Position numbers and translations under genes: made by a program. Positions 1 through 5,754 of a stretch of 10,134 nt of DNA are shown piece by piece; the first letter of the stretch is position 1, and every line of letters begins with the position of its first letter. Origin of the DNA: Nitrosarchaeum sp. (GTDB lineage Archaea > Thermoproteota > Nitrososphaeria > Nitrososphaerales > Nitrosopumilaceae); contig JABFSW010000187.1 of the NCBI GenBank assembly GCA_013140415.1, positions 1 through 10,134 of the forward strand, given 5' to 3'. The notes beneath the pieces are model-generated. The model did no database searches and was not told the origin of the DNA. It saw only the letters and a list, made by a program, of their open reading frames with translations.

Positions 1-65
1 AATTGAATCGCTATAATGAAAATAGGAATAAAAGTTGCCGGAATAGCAATAATTCTCCAGTTCAT
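1..65 (-). CDS. Start of a membrane or secreted protein, cut by the window edge
   Basis: Only the first 21 codons are in the window, running off the left edge. The reading begins ATG-AAC-TGG-AGA and gives MNWRIIAIPATFIPIF followed by more hydrophobic residues, which looks like a signal peptide or first membrane helix. The start is supported by an AT-rich TATA-like box (CATATTTG on the minus strand, 86-93) centred about 25 bases upstream, the same leaderless layout seen for other genes here. A 40-codon open frame runs over the same DNA on the plus strand (16-138) with a hydrophobic start of its own; both cannot easily be real, and the minus strand is preferred because of the promoter spacing. 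Function unknown. Confidence 0.4.
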   Translation of the reverse strand, partial: MNWRIIAIPATFIPIFIIAIQ

Positions 66-165
66 CGATAATTTTTTTTTAGATTCAAATATGAAAGTTG
101 ACCAAATTTCAGTAACAATATCTCATGCCTGTATCTAGGCACAAATTGTAAAAAACTCTAAGAAA

Positions 166-321
166 TTAGCTAGTTAGTTGACATGTTTTTTGAATTTCTT
201 GTTTGACTTTAGCAAATAATGAATCCAAAAGGTCATAATCTGAAAAGTTTTTTTCTTCTAATAATTTGATAACTAGGTCTTTTAGATGTGTCTCTTTTTC
301 ATCGATAGATTTCTGAATCAC
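166..321 (-). CDS. Small helical protein of unknown function (51 aa)
   Basis: A 51-codon gene starting at GTG (321) and ending in TAA. The product is charged and probably all-helical: an acidic/basic N-terminal half (SIDEKETHLKDLVIKLLEE) followed by NFSDYDLLDSLFAKVKQEIQ, with leucine and isoleucine spaced as in amphipathic helices. It has one cysteine near the C-terminus and no membrane segment. A TATA-like CTATAAC (343-349 on the plus strand) lies centred about 25 bases before the GTG, which fits leaderless translation and decides the start, since no in-frame ATG is available. It is divergent from the GTPase gene at 461. I do not recognise the family. The codon choice and amino-acid make-up resemble real genes of this window, so I think it is expressed. 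Confidence 0.55.
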   Translation of the reverse strand: MIQKSIDEKETHLKDLVIKLLEEKNFSDYDLLDSLFAKVKQEIQKTCQLTS

Positions 322-342
322 AAATTTTATGTAATGTTACAA

Positions 343-349
343 GTTATAG
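343..349 (-). promoter_or_regulatory. TATA-like box of the 51-aa gene
   Basis: CTATAAC on the minus strand, centred about 25 bases upstream of the GTG at 321. The distance equals that expected between an archaeal TATA box and the transcription start, so the mRNA would begin at or next to the start codon. Confidence 0.4.
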
Positions 350-427
350 ATCAATTGGAATTTTATTTAATTATTGATTGCCATTATGGCATATTTTGAA
401 GAATTGATATCAAAAGTAACTAGTTTG

Positions 428-436
428 AAATATAAG
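428..436 (+). promoter_or_regulatory. TATA box of the GTPase-thrB-queC operon
   Basis: AAATATAAG is centred about 29 bases before the TTG at 461. No Shine-Dalgarno site precedes the TTG, which fits a leaderless or nearly leaderless mRNA. Confidence 0.45.
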
Positions 437-460
437 CCAAGAAAGAAAATTTAGATAGTA

Positions 461-1219
461 TTGAAATCAATTTTTGTAACAGGAACAGCAGGTGCAGGAA
501 AATCTCTTTTAACATCTAAACTATACGAGTATTATACAAAAAACAGTGCATTTGCAGCTGTATTGAATTTAGATCCTGGTGTTAGAAATTTACCCTATAC
601 ATGCGATATTGATGTTAGAGATTATGTTGATGTTATAGATATAATGCAAAAATATGATCTAGGCCCAAATGGTGCCGTAGTCATGGCAAATGACTTGATT
701 GCTTCGAAAATTGATGAGATTCAAGAACATATTGGTAAAGTAAATCCAGATTATCTAATTGTGGATACGCCGGGTCAAATTGAATTGTTTGCATATCGTT
801 CTAGTGGTCGCTTTGTTGTAGAAAATATTTCATCTGAAGAAAAGGCAAGCATATTTCTTTTTGATGGTGCATTAATTACTACACCAGTAAACTTTGTCTC
901 AATTGCTCTTCTTGCAACATCAATAAGATTACGCTTGAATTTGCCAACAATTAACACCATCACTAAAACAGATCTAATAGGTTCTAAACTAAGAGATATT
1001 TTAGAATGGTCAAGTAATTTAAAATCATTAGAGAACGCCATTGCCAAAGACGCAGATGGCGAAACGTATAGTTTAACTACAAATATTTTGCGAGGCTTGA
1101 ATTTAGGTGGTTTTGCTCAAGGATTGATTCCAGTTTCTAATGTTACGGGGGAAGGATTAGTAAATTTGGAGGGAGCGCTAAGCAGAATTCTTAACTTGGG
1201 TGAAGAGGTAGAAGATTAG
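461..1219 (+). CDS. GPN-loop GTPase
   Basis: A 252-residue P-loop GTPase of the GPN family, whose eukaryotic members (Gpn1-3) help assemble or import RNA polymerase II; archaeal members are dimers of unsettled function. Visible motifs are the P-loop GTAGAGKS (8-15), the defining Gly-Pro-Asn insertion (GPN, 68-70), the G3 motif DTPGQ (102-106), a G4-like TKTD (168-171, threonine replacing the usual asparagine) and a G5-like VSNVTGEG (226-233). The length matches archaeal homologues. The start is TTG, chosen because a stop lies two codons upstream (452-454) and the P-loop follows at the expected distance. It is the first gene of an operon, its stop touching the thrB start. It acts in the cytoplasm. 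The link to thrB and queC suggests shared expression only; no common pathway is evident. Confidence 0.9.
   Translation: MKSIFVTGTAGAGKSLLTSKLYEYYTKNSAFAAVLNLDPGVRNLPYTCDIDVRDYVDVIDIMQKYDLGPNGAVVMANDLIASKIDEIQEHIGKVNPDYLIVDTPGQIELFAYRSSGRFVVENISSEEKASIFLFDGALITTPVNFVSIALLATSIRLRLNLPTINTITKTDLIGSKLRDILEWSSNLKSLENAIAKDADGETYSLTTNILRGLNLGGFAQGLIPVSNVTGEGLVNLEGALSRILNLGEEVED
1205..1209 (+). promoter_or_regulatory. Shine-Dalgarno site for thrB
   Basis: GAGGT lies inside the end of the GTPase gene, 10 bases before the TTG at 1220. It supports that TTG as the thrB start although the upstream stop codon directly abuts it. Confidence 0.5.
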
Positions 1220-2143
1220 TTGGCATCAAAGATTACTGTAAGAGCACCGTCTTCTACTGCAAACTTGGGTCCAGGATTTGATGTATTTGGATTAGCAGTT
1301 GATGCTTTTTTTGATGAAGTCACTTTAACAAAAAAGAAAAGTGGGATAAGCATAGTTACTGAAGATGACATTCCAACAAATCCAGACAATAACACAGCGG
1401 GATTAGTTATTAAAAATATGATAAAAAAATTCAAAATTAAAGATGGCATAGAAATTAAAATAAAAAAAGGTGTTCCTGCAGGATTTGGAATGGGAAGTAG
1501 TGCAGCATCAGCAGCAGCTACTGTAATTGCGTTTGATAAGATGTATGAATTGAAATTAGATGAAAACATGCTTGTAGAGTTTGCTGGTTCTGGAGAAAAG
1601 GCCAGTGCCGGTTCTATTCATTATGATAATGTAGCAGCATCAGTATTGGGGGGATTTGTAATAGTAAGAACAAACCCTCTAAATGTAATCAAGATTGAAC
1701 CACCAATGAATCTAAGAATGTGTATTGCAGTTCCAAAACTTAAGGTTCCAGAAAAGAAAACCAAAGTATCACGAGGTGTATTACCTAAAAAAGTTAGATT
1801 AATTGACAGCATTACAAACTTGTCAAATGCTGCAGCAATTGTTGCAGGATTTATGAAAAAAGATCCCAAGTTGATAGGAGATTCCATAAAAGATGTGATT
1901 ATAGAGCCTGCAAGACAACATATGATACCAGGATTTGCCAAGGTGAAAGAAAATGCTCTCAAGGCAGGTGCATTTGGTGTAACAATTAGTGGTGCAGGTC
2001 CTTCAGTAATTGCATTTTCAAAGAGTTCAGCAGATTTAAAGAAGATAAGTTTAGCAATGTCGAAAGGATTTGCATCAGCAAATACCAAATGTCAAACTGT
2101 AATTTGTAAACCAAGTAAGGGTGCACTAGTAATAAAAAAATAA
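1220..2143 (+). CDS. thrB: Homoserine kinase
   Basis: A 307-residue GHMP-family kinase that phosphorylates L-homoserine with ATP to O-phosphohomoserine, the step before threonine synthase. The three GHMP motifs are present: PSSTANLGPGFD (10-21), the ATP-binding glycine/serine loop GVPAGFGMGSSAAS (84-97) and the C-terminal GVTISGAGPSVIAF (253-266). HYDNVAASVLGG (134-145) corresponds to the HPDNVAPALLGG stretch typical of homoserine kinases and separates it from mevalonate or pantoate kinases. Length is normal for ThrB. The start is TTG immediately after the GTPase stop, with GAGGT 10 bases upstream. queC follows after 16 bases, so the three genes are probably co-transcribed. Other threonine-pathway genes are not in the window. 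Confidence 0.9.
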   Translation: MASKITVRAPSSTANLGPGFDVFGLAVDAFFDEVTLTKKKSGISIVTEDDIPTNPDNNTAGLVIKNMIKKFKIKDGIEIKIKKGVPAGFGMGSSAASAAATVIAFDKMYELKLDENMLVEFAGSGEKASAGSIHYDNVAASVLGGFVIVRTNPLNVIKIEPPMNLRMCIAVPKLKVPEKKTKVSRGVLPKKVRLIDSITNLSNAAAIVAGFMKKDPKLIGDSIKDVIIEPARQHMIPGFAKVKENALKAGAFGVTISGAGPSVIAFSKSSADLKKISLAMSKGFASANTKCQTVICKPSKGALVIKK

Positions 2144-2151
2144 TCTGGAAA

Positions 2152-2158
2152 GAGAGGT
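2152..2158 (+). promoter_or_regulatory. Purine-rich ribosome site before queC
   Basis: GAGAGGT ends only one base before the queC ATG at 2160, which is unusually close for a Shine-Dalgarno site. No other in-frame start lies between it and the SGGVDS motif, so the ATG is kept. Confidence 0.35.
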
Positions 2159-2159
2159 T

Positions 2160-2834
2160 ATGAAAAAAGCAGTTATTTTGTTTAGTGGCGGAGTGGATTC
2201 GGTTTGTGTAGTTAGTTATCTGAAATCAAAATATGATCTTTATGGAATTTCATTTTCATATGGTCAAAAAGCGAACAGAGAGATTGTTGCAGCAAAAACT
2301 TTTGCAAAGAAGCTTGGACTAAAACAGCATAAAATTATCGATATTAGTTTTATGAAAGAATTGTATGGAGATTCTAATGTTTTAACTAGTTCAAAGAGGA
2401 AAATTCCAAGTGAGTTTGATTATTCTATTGTTGTTCCAATTAGAAATGCAGTATTTCTATCAGTTGCTTCAGCATGGGCGTTTACTCTTAATGCACCGTT
2501 TGTAGCATATGGTGCGCATACAGGTGATAAACACTATCCTGATTGTAGACCAGTATTTGCAAAAAAGCTGGAATCAGCTTTTAATCAAGGTGAGATTGAT
2601 GGGATTGATTCAGGATTACGAAAAAATATCAAAATATGGTCACCGTATCGTGAGGGTCTTTCAAAAAGTGACTTGCTGAAAATTGGTTTTAAAACTTTGA
2701 GTAATTCCATTTTCAAAACATGGAGTTGTTATTCTAGCAAAAAATATCATTGCGGCAATTGTGAATCTTGTAATAATAGAAAAATAGCCTTTCAAAAAGC
2801 TGGTATCATAGACAAAACAAAATATCTAAAATAG
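2160..2834 (+). CDS. queC: 7-cyano-7-deazaguanine (preQ0) synthase
   Basis: A 224-residue QueC, which converts 7-carboxy-7-deazaguanine to preQ0 using ATP and ammonia. In archaea preQ0 is exchanged into position 15 of tRNA and turned into archaeosine. The N-terminal PP-loop ATP-binding motif is SGGVDS (9-14). Family blocks VPIRNAVF (92-99) and YPDCRPVF (126-133) are present. The zinc site is complete, with cysteines at 190, 198, 201 and 204 (C-x7-C-x2-C-x2-C). Length is normal. It is the last gene of the operon with the GTPase and thrB, and it faces queE and folE, which lie on the opposite strand beyond a small membrane-protein gene. There is no GAT-fusion domain, so this is preQ0 synthase itself rather than the Gat-QueC archaeosine enzyme. 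Confidence 0.93.
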   Translation: MKKAVILFSGGVDSVCVVSYLKSKYDLYGISFSYGQKANREIVAAKTFAKKLGLKQHKIIDISFMKELYGDSNVLTSSKRKIPSEFDYSIVVPIRNAVFLSVASAWAFTLNAPFVAYGAHTGDKHYPDCRPVFAKKLESAFNQGEIDGIDSGLRKNIKIWSPYREGLSKSDLLKIGFKTLSNSIFKTWSCYSSKKYHCGNCESCNNRKIAFQKAGIIDKTKYLK

Positions 2835-2836
2835 TT

Positions 2837-3088
2837 CTAGTATCTGTTATCAAGAATCTTCTTTTTGAAAACAAAATTTCTAATTATAATATACCAAATA
2901 AAGAATATTCCACCAACAATTCCCATAAATACATAATTTTGGATTTCTGGAGTTAGTCCTTGTATGGAATTGGTAATTTCTCTTGAAACTAACATTGAAA
3001 CTGCAATAACAATTCCAAATTCAATTGCATACCATGTCCAGTTAGGCCATGATTCTTTTGGAATATGGACATTAGGATTAGCTCCCAT
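2837..3088 (-). CDS. Two-helix membrane protein of unknown function (83 aa)
   Basis: An 83-residue protein with a short polar N-terminus rich in Pro and Trp (IPKESWPNWTWY, 9-20), a membrane helix at about 20-36, a short loop, and a second helix at about 50-69, ending in a basic tail (FKKK). Positive residues after helix 2 suggest a cytoplasmic C-terminus, hence probably a hairpin with both ends inside. The ATG start has a TATA-like box (3109-3117) centred 25 bases upstream, so it has its own promoter rather than depending on folE. It ends 2 bases from the queC stop on the other strand. I do not recognise the family. A link to the preQ0 genes is positional only. Confidence 0.7.
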   Translation of the reverse strand: MGANPNVHIPKESWPNWTWYAIEFGIVIAVSMLVSREITNSIQGLTPEIQNYVFMGIVGGIFFIWYIIIRNFVFKKKILDNRY

Positions 3089-3108
3089 GGTTTTTGTCTA
3101 AAAGATTG

Positions 3109-3117
3109 ATTATTTAA
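3109..3117 (-). promoter_or_regulatory. TATA box of the 83-aa membrane protein gene
   Basis: TTAAATAAT on the minus strand, centred 25 bases from the ATG at 3088. It lies in the 43-base gap after folE and implies separate transcription of the small gene. Confidence 0.45.
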
Positions 3118-3131
3118 TTTTTCAGGAGAAC

Positions 3132-3689
3132 CTAAAGTGATATGTCGGAGGTACGTCGTCTAATCATAGTCATAATGTTCTCTTTTTCCTCTTTATTTTC
3201 ATAAATTCCTCTATATGCAGATGTGGTAAGTATTGCATCATTTCTAACTCCACGCATTTTCATACAGAAGTGTTCTGCATCAGCTAAAACTACTACTCCC
3301 TTTACGCCCTGAGCAAATAACTCATCAGCTATATTCTTGGTTAGACGTTCTTGAATTTGTAGTCTTTTAGAGTATTTTTCAACTAATCTTACCAGTTTTG
3401 AGATTCCAAAAACTCTGCCATTAGGAGAATATGCGATATGAATTTTTCCAAAAAATGGCAACATATGGTGTTCACACATTGAATAAAACTGAATATTACG
3501 TGCAATAACTACATCAGAATCTTCAGAGAATTGCACTGATAATTCAGAATCAGATTCGTATCCACCAAATATTTCCTGATACATATTTGCAATTCTTTCA
3601 GGAGTATCTTTAAGACCTTCACGAGTAGGATCCTCACCAATTTCTATAATTAATTCTCTAACGAGTTTTTTTACACGTTCTTTATCCAT
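3132..3689 (-). CDS. folE: GTP cyclohydrolase I
   Basis: A type IA GTP cyclohydrolase, which opens GTP to 7,8-dihydroneopterin triphosphate, the first step towards preQ0 (and, in other organisms, folate). Numbering from the upstream GTG at 3701, the family block EDPTREGLKDTPERIA spans 23-38, the zinc ligands are C76 and H79 in CEHHMLPF plus C146 in AEHFCMKMRG, and QERL closes the helix at 117-120. Length is normal. I place the start at the ATG at 3689 (185 aa) because a TATA-like box (3711-3720) lies about 26 bases before it; the GTG would add four residues but sits only 15 bases from that box. Its neighbours queE and queC argue for a preQ0 role. Many archaea instead use the unrelated MptA/FolE2 enzyme. 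Confidence 0.93.
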   Translation of the reverse strand: MDKERVKKLVRELIIEIGEDPTREGLKDTPERIANMYQEIFGGYESDSELSVQFSEDSDVVIARNIQFYSMCEHHMLPFFGKIHIAYSPNGRVFGISKLVRLVEKYSKRLQIQERLTKNIADELFAQGVKGVVVLADAEHFCMKMRGVRNDAILTTSAYRGIYENKEEKENIMTMIRRRTSDISL

Positions 3690-3710
3690 TGATATTTTCA
3701 CAGATTTTTT

Positions 3711-3720
3711 CTAGTATTTG
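3711..3720 (-). promoter_or_regulatory. TATA-like box of folE
   Basis: CAAATACTAG on the minus strand, about 26 bases before the ATG at 3689. It favours that ATG over the GTG at 3701 and suggests folE has its own promoter in the 51-base gap after queE. Confidence 0.4.
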
Positions 3721-3752
3721 AACCTAGTCTGGTTTCTAGGCTGATGATAAGA

Positions 3753-4466
3753 TTATGGTGCTCCAATGAATTTATGAAGTTGAGGGACAACTTTGACATC
3801 AATGTAATGTGGATAAACTATATCATACAAATTTAGCAATAGATCTAATGAAGGTTCTGCAATACCATATGTTGGTTGTATAATGAATCCATCAATGTCT
3901 TGCTTTGAAATAACATGAAATATTTTATCAACCAAATCTTTGAAATCTTCCAATTTAGTTTTTGAGCTTACAACTATTTTGATATATGTAGTTTTTTTAG
4001 ATACAACAGATGATTGTAGGCATTTCATTGCATTATCAATTAATCTTTCATAGTGTTTAGAATCTACAAAATCAGAATCTTTTGTCTTAAATTCTATTTT
4101 AACAATATCAATAAAAGGTAATACATGATTGAATCTGTCAGAATCAAAGCATGATGACTCTAGATAAGTTGGAATTTTTTTGGTTTGAATATATTTTGCA
4201 AGTTCAGCTACTGCATCATGTTGAATTAATGGATCACCACCTGTAAAATTTACTTTATATGTTTGATTTTTGAGATTAGAATCTATTAATTTACACGCAT
4301 CCTCAATTGTGTATTCTTTTCCAGAATCAAGCGGAAGTGATTCTTTTGTATCACAATAAAAACAAGTAAATGGGCAACCAGCTAATCTAACAAAAAGCGT
4401 TTTTGTACCATAAAGAATTCCTTCGCCTTCAACTGATGTAAATATTTCAAATAGTCTAACTTTCAA
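3753..4466 (-). CDS. queE: 7-carboxy-7-deazaguanine synthase (radical SAM)
   Basis: A 237-residue radical SAM enzyme that contracts 6-carboxytetrahydropterin to 7-carboxy-7-deazaguanine, the QueC substrate. The substrate-side motif SVEGEG is at 11-16 (SxQGEG in many members). The iron-sulfur cluster motif is the classical C-x3-C-x2-C (C31, C35, C38, in LAGCPFTCFYCDT). The SAM-binding stretch reads FTGGDPL (74-80), with Asp78 where radical SAM proteins usually have Glu. The C-terminal VVPQLHKFIG matches the conserved PQLHK-x-x-G ending of QueE. The start is TTG with no ribosome site but a TATA-like box (4488-4497) 26 bases upstream, so leaderless. folE follows 51 bases downstream. QueD, needed between FolE and QueE, is not in the window. 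Confidence 0.9.
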   Translation of the reverse strand: MKVRLFEIFTSVEGEGILYGTKTLFVRLAGCPFTCFYCDTKESLPLDSGKEYTIEDACKLIDSNLKNQTYKVNFTGGDPLIQHDAVAELAKYIQTKKIPTYLESSCFDSDRFNHVLPFIDIVKIEFKTKDSDFVDSKHYERLIDNAMKCLQSSVVSKKTTYIKIVVSSKTKLEDFKDLVDKIFHVISKQDIDGFIIQPTYGIAEPSLDLLLNLYDIVYPHYIDVKVVPQLHKFIGAP

Positions 4467-4487
4467 GTAATTGTGGTAATTTTTTTC

Positions 4488-4497
4488 ATTATTTATT
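4488..4497 (-). promoter_or_regulatory. TATA box of queE
   Basis: AATAAATAAT on the minus strand, centred 26 bases from the TTG at 4466. It sits in the 44-base gap after the small membrane-protein gene and supports a leaderless TTG start. Confidence 0.45.
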
Positions 4498-4510
4498 CAA
4501 TGAGTTTTGA

Positions 4511-4705
4511 TTAGTGCATTACAGGTTCTTTTGTATAGAATAAACCAGAAATAAAGAAGACTACTCCTAAAATCCCAATTAAGCTTCCCACAAATTCTAC
4601 TGTGTTTTGCATTTCACCTTGTAATGGAGCCAATAACCATGCTATCAAAGCACCAACTACAATCATTGGAATTCCTACACCAACAGTAATTGCCTTAGAA
4701 GCCAT
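4511..4705 (-). CDS. Two-helix membrane protein of unknown function (64 aa)
   Basis: From the ATG at 4705 the product has 64 residues: a first hydrophobic helix (ITVGVGIPMIVVGALIAWLL, about 6-25), a short loop with one acidic pair (QGEMQNTVEF), a second helix (VGSLIGILGVVFFISGLFY, about 37-55) and a short tail ending VMH. Glycines within both helices suggest close packing or oligomer formation. An upstream in-frame TTG at 4711 would add two residues, but the TATA-like CATATACA (4726-4733) is about 25 bases from the ATG, so the ATG is preferred. The gene precedes queE in the same direction with its own promoter. No family is recognised; nothing visible ties it to preQ0 synthesis. Confidence 0.7.
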   Translation of the reverse strand: MASKAITVGVGIPMIVVGALIAWLLAPLQGEMQNTVEFVGSLIGILGVVFFISGLFYTKEPVMH

Positions 4706-4725
4706 GTTCAATTCTGTTTAGAAAA

Positions 4726-4733
4726 TGTATATG
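4726..4733 (-). promoter_or_regulatory. TATA box of the 64-aa membrane protein gene
   Basis: CATATACA on the minus strand, centred about 25 bases from the ATG at 4705. It selects this ATG over the TTG six bases upstream. Confidence 0.45.
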
Positions 4734-4755
4734 AAGTTTATGATAAGTAAGATGA

Positions 4756-5754
4756 TTAATCTCGAAATTGTTCTAGTAATGTTGCTAATGATCGTAATAA
4801 TTCATTTGCTGTTTCAAATTCACCTTGAGATAAGTGGCGTTTAATGGTTTGAAGTGTTTTTTTAGCATCGTCTAGATTAGTTTGACTTAATTTATCAGAG
4901 TTAGATAATTTGAATAATATTTTTTCAATTTGCATAACTCTAGATTCTAGTCGATCATTTTTTGTTAATTCAAATTGTTCTTTAATTGATATAATTTTCT
5001 TTATTTGTTTGATTATCTCATGTGGATCTGTTGCTGAGGAAAGATTTTCTCTAGCAGTTTCAAGTTTTTGGATAATATCTTCAGATAGTCCTTGATTCTT
5101 CGCGTTTTCAATTAATCTATCAAGTTGTTCTAGGTATTTTTGTGCATATTCTTTAGCACGGGATTGTTCCTGTTGAGATGCATATTCACGAATTTCATTA
5201 TTGAAATTTACAGTAATTTTTTTAATTTTACTAATTGTTTGTAGTGCATCATCAAATTGTTTATCTATGATCTGTTTTTTTGCTGTTACAAAGAGACTGT
5301 CTAGTTCAGAAAAATCAACTGATGTATTGTATTTTTTAGCAATTGTCTTGAGATTATCAACGTAGTTTTGCATTCTAAGAAGATCAGCAGAAGGATCTTC
5401 TGCTGTAGCTTTAAGAGTAGCCATTTCTACTTGAGAAGATTGATTGATTGATAATTGTTGAGACACTTCTTTGAATATTCTCATTGCAGAAAGAAAATGT
5501 TGTTTTGCTAAATCAATTTCATTATTTCTAAGAGATTCTTCCAAGGCCTTAATTTGTTGTGCGCCATCTTTGAAAAGTTGTTTTGTTTTATCTGATGAGT
5601 CTTGGTTTATCTGGTTTTCAAGTTGTTTCTGGGCATGTTTTGCAATTTTTAGAAGAATTGATGGATCAGTTTGGGCTTGAGCAGTATTAGTAATACCACT
5701 CAGAATCATACTAGATACTAAAATCAGCAATACAAATGAGGTTATTTTTTTCAT
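4756..5754 (-). CDS. Secreted all-helical protein, partner of a membrane regulator
   Basis: A 332-residue exported protein. Residues 1-27 form a clear signal peptide: MKK, a hydrophobic core, then a TAQA-Q cleavage site. The mature part is almost wholly charged helix, rich in Gln, Lys, Glu and Asp, with no cysteine and no second membrane segment. Three stretches resemble one another (about 74-94, 161-181 and 307-327), each with an acidic/aromatic turn followed by Ala and a leucine-rich helix (NEIDLA, KQFDDA, GEFETA), suggesting degenerate helical-hairpin repeats. The ATG overlaps the stop of the membrane regulator gene (ATGA) and has a GGAGG site 7 bases upstream, so the two are translationally coupled. 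Function unknown; by position it may be an extracytoplasmic binding partner or co-sensor of that regulator. Confidence 0.75.
   Translation of the reverse strand: MKKITSFVLLILVSSMILSGITNTAQAQTDPSILLKIAKHAQKQLENQINQDSSDKTKQLFKDGAQQIKALEESLRNNEIDLAKQHFLSAMRIFKEVSQQLSINQSSQVEMATLKATAEDPSADLLRMQNYVDNLKTIAKKYNTSVDFSELDSLFVTAKKQIIDKQFDDALQTISKIKKITVNFNNEIREYASQQEQSRAKEYAQKYLEQLDRLIENAKNQGLSEDIIQKLETARENLSSATDPHEIIKQIKKIISIKEQFELTKNDRLESRVMQIEKILFKLSNSDKLSQTNLDDAKKTLQTIKRHLSQGEFETANELLRSLATLLEQFRD

Noticed and set aside
16..138. Plus-strand 40-codon frame starting MKIGIKVAG with a hydrophobic stretch
   Set aside because: It overlaps the minus-strand gene start at 65, which has a TATA-like box at the right distance; hydrophobic residues on both strands follow from ATT/AAT-rich codons. 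No promoter can be seen for it within the window.
1216..2088. Long open frames on the minus strand across thrB
   Set aside because: They are antisense shadows of a GHMP kinase with all its motifs intact; their translations have no recognisable domain.
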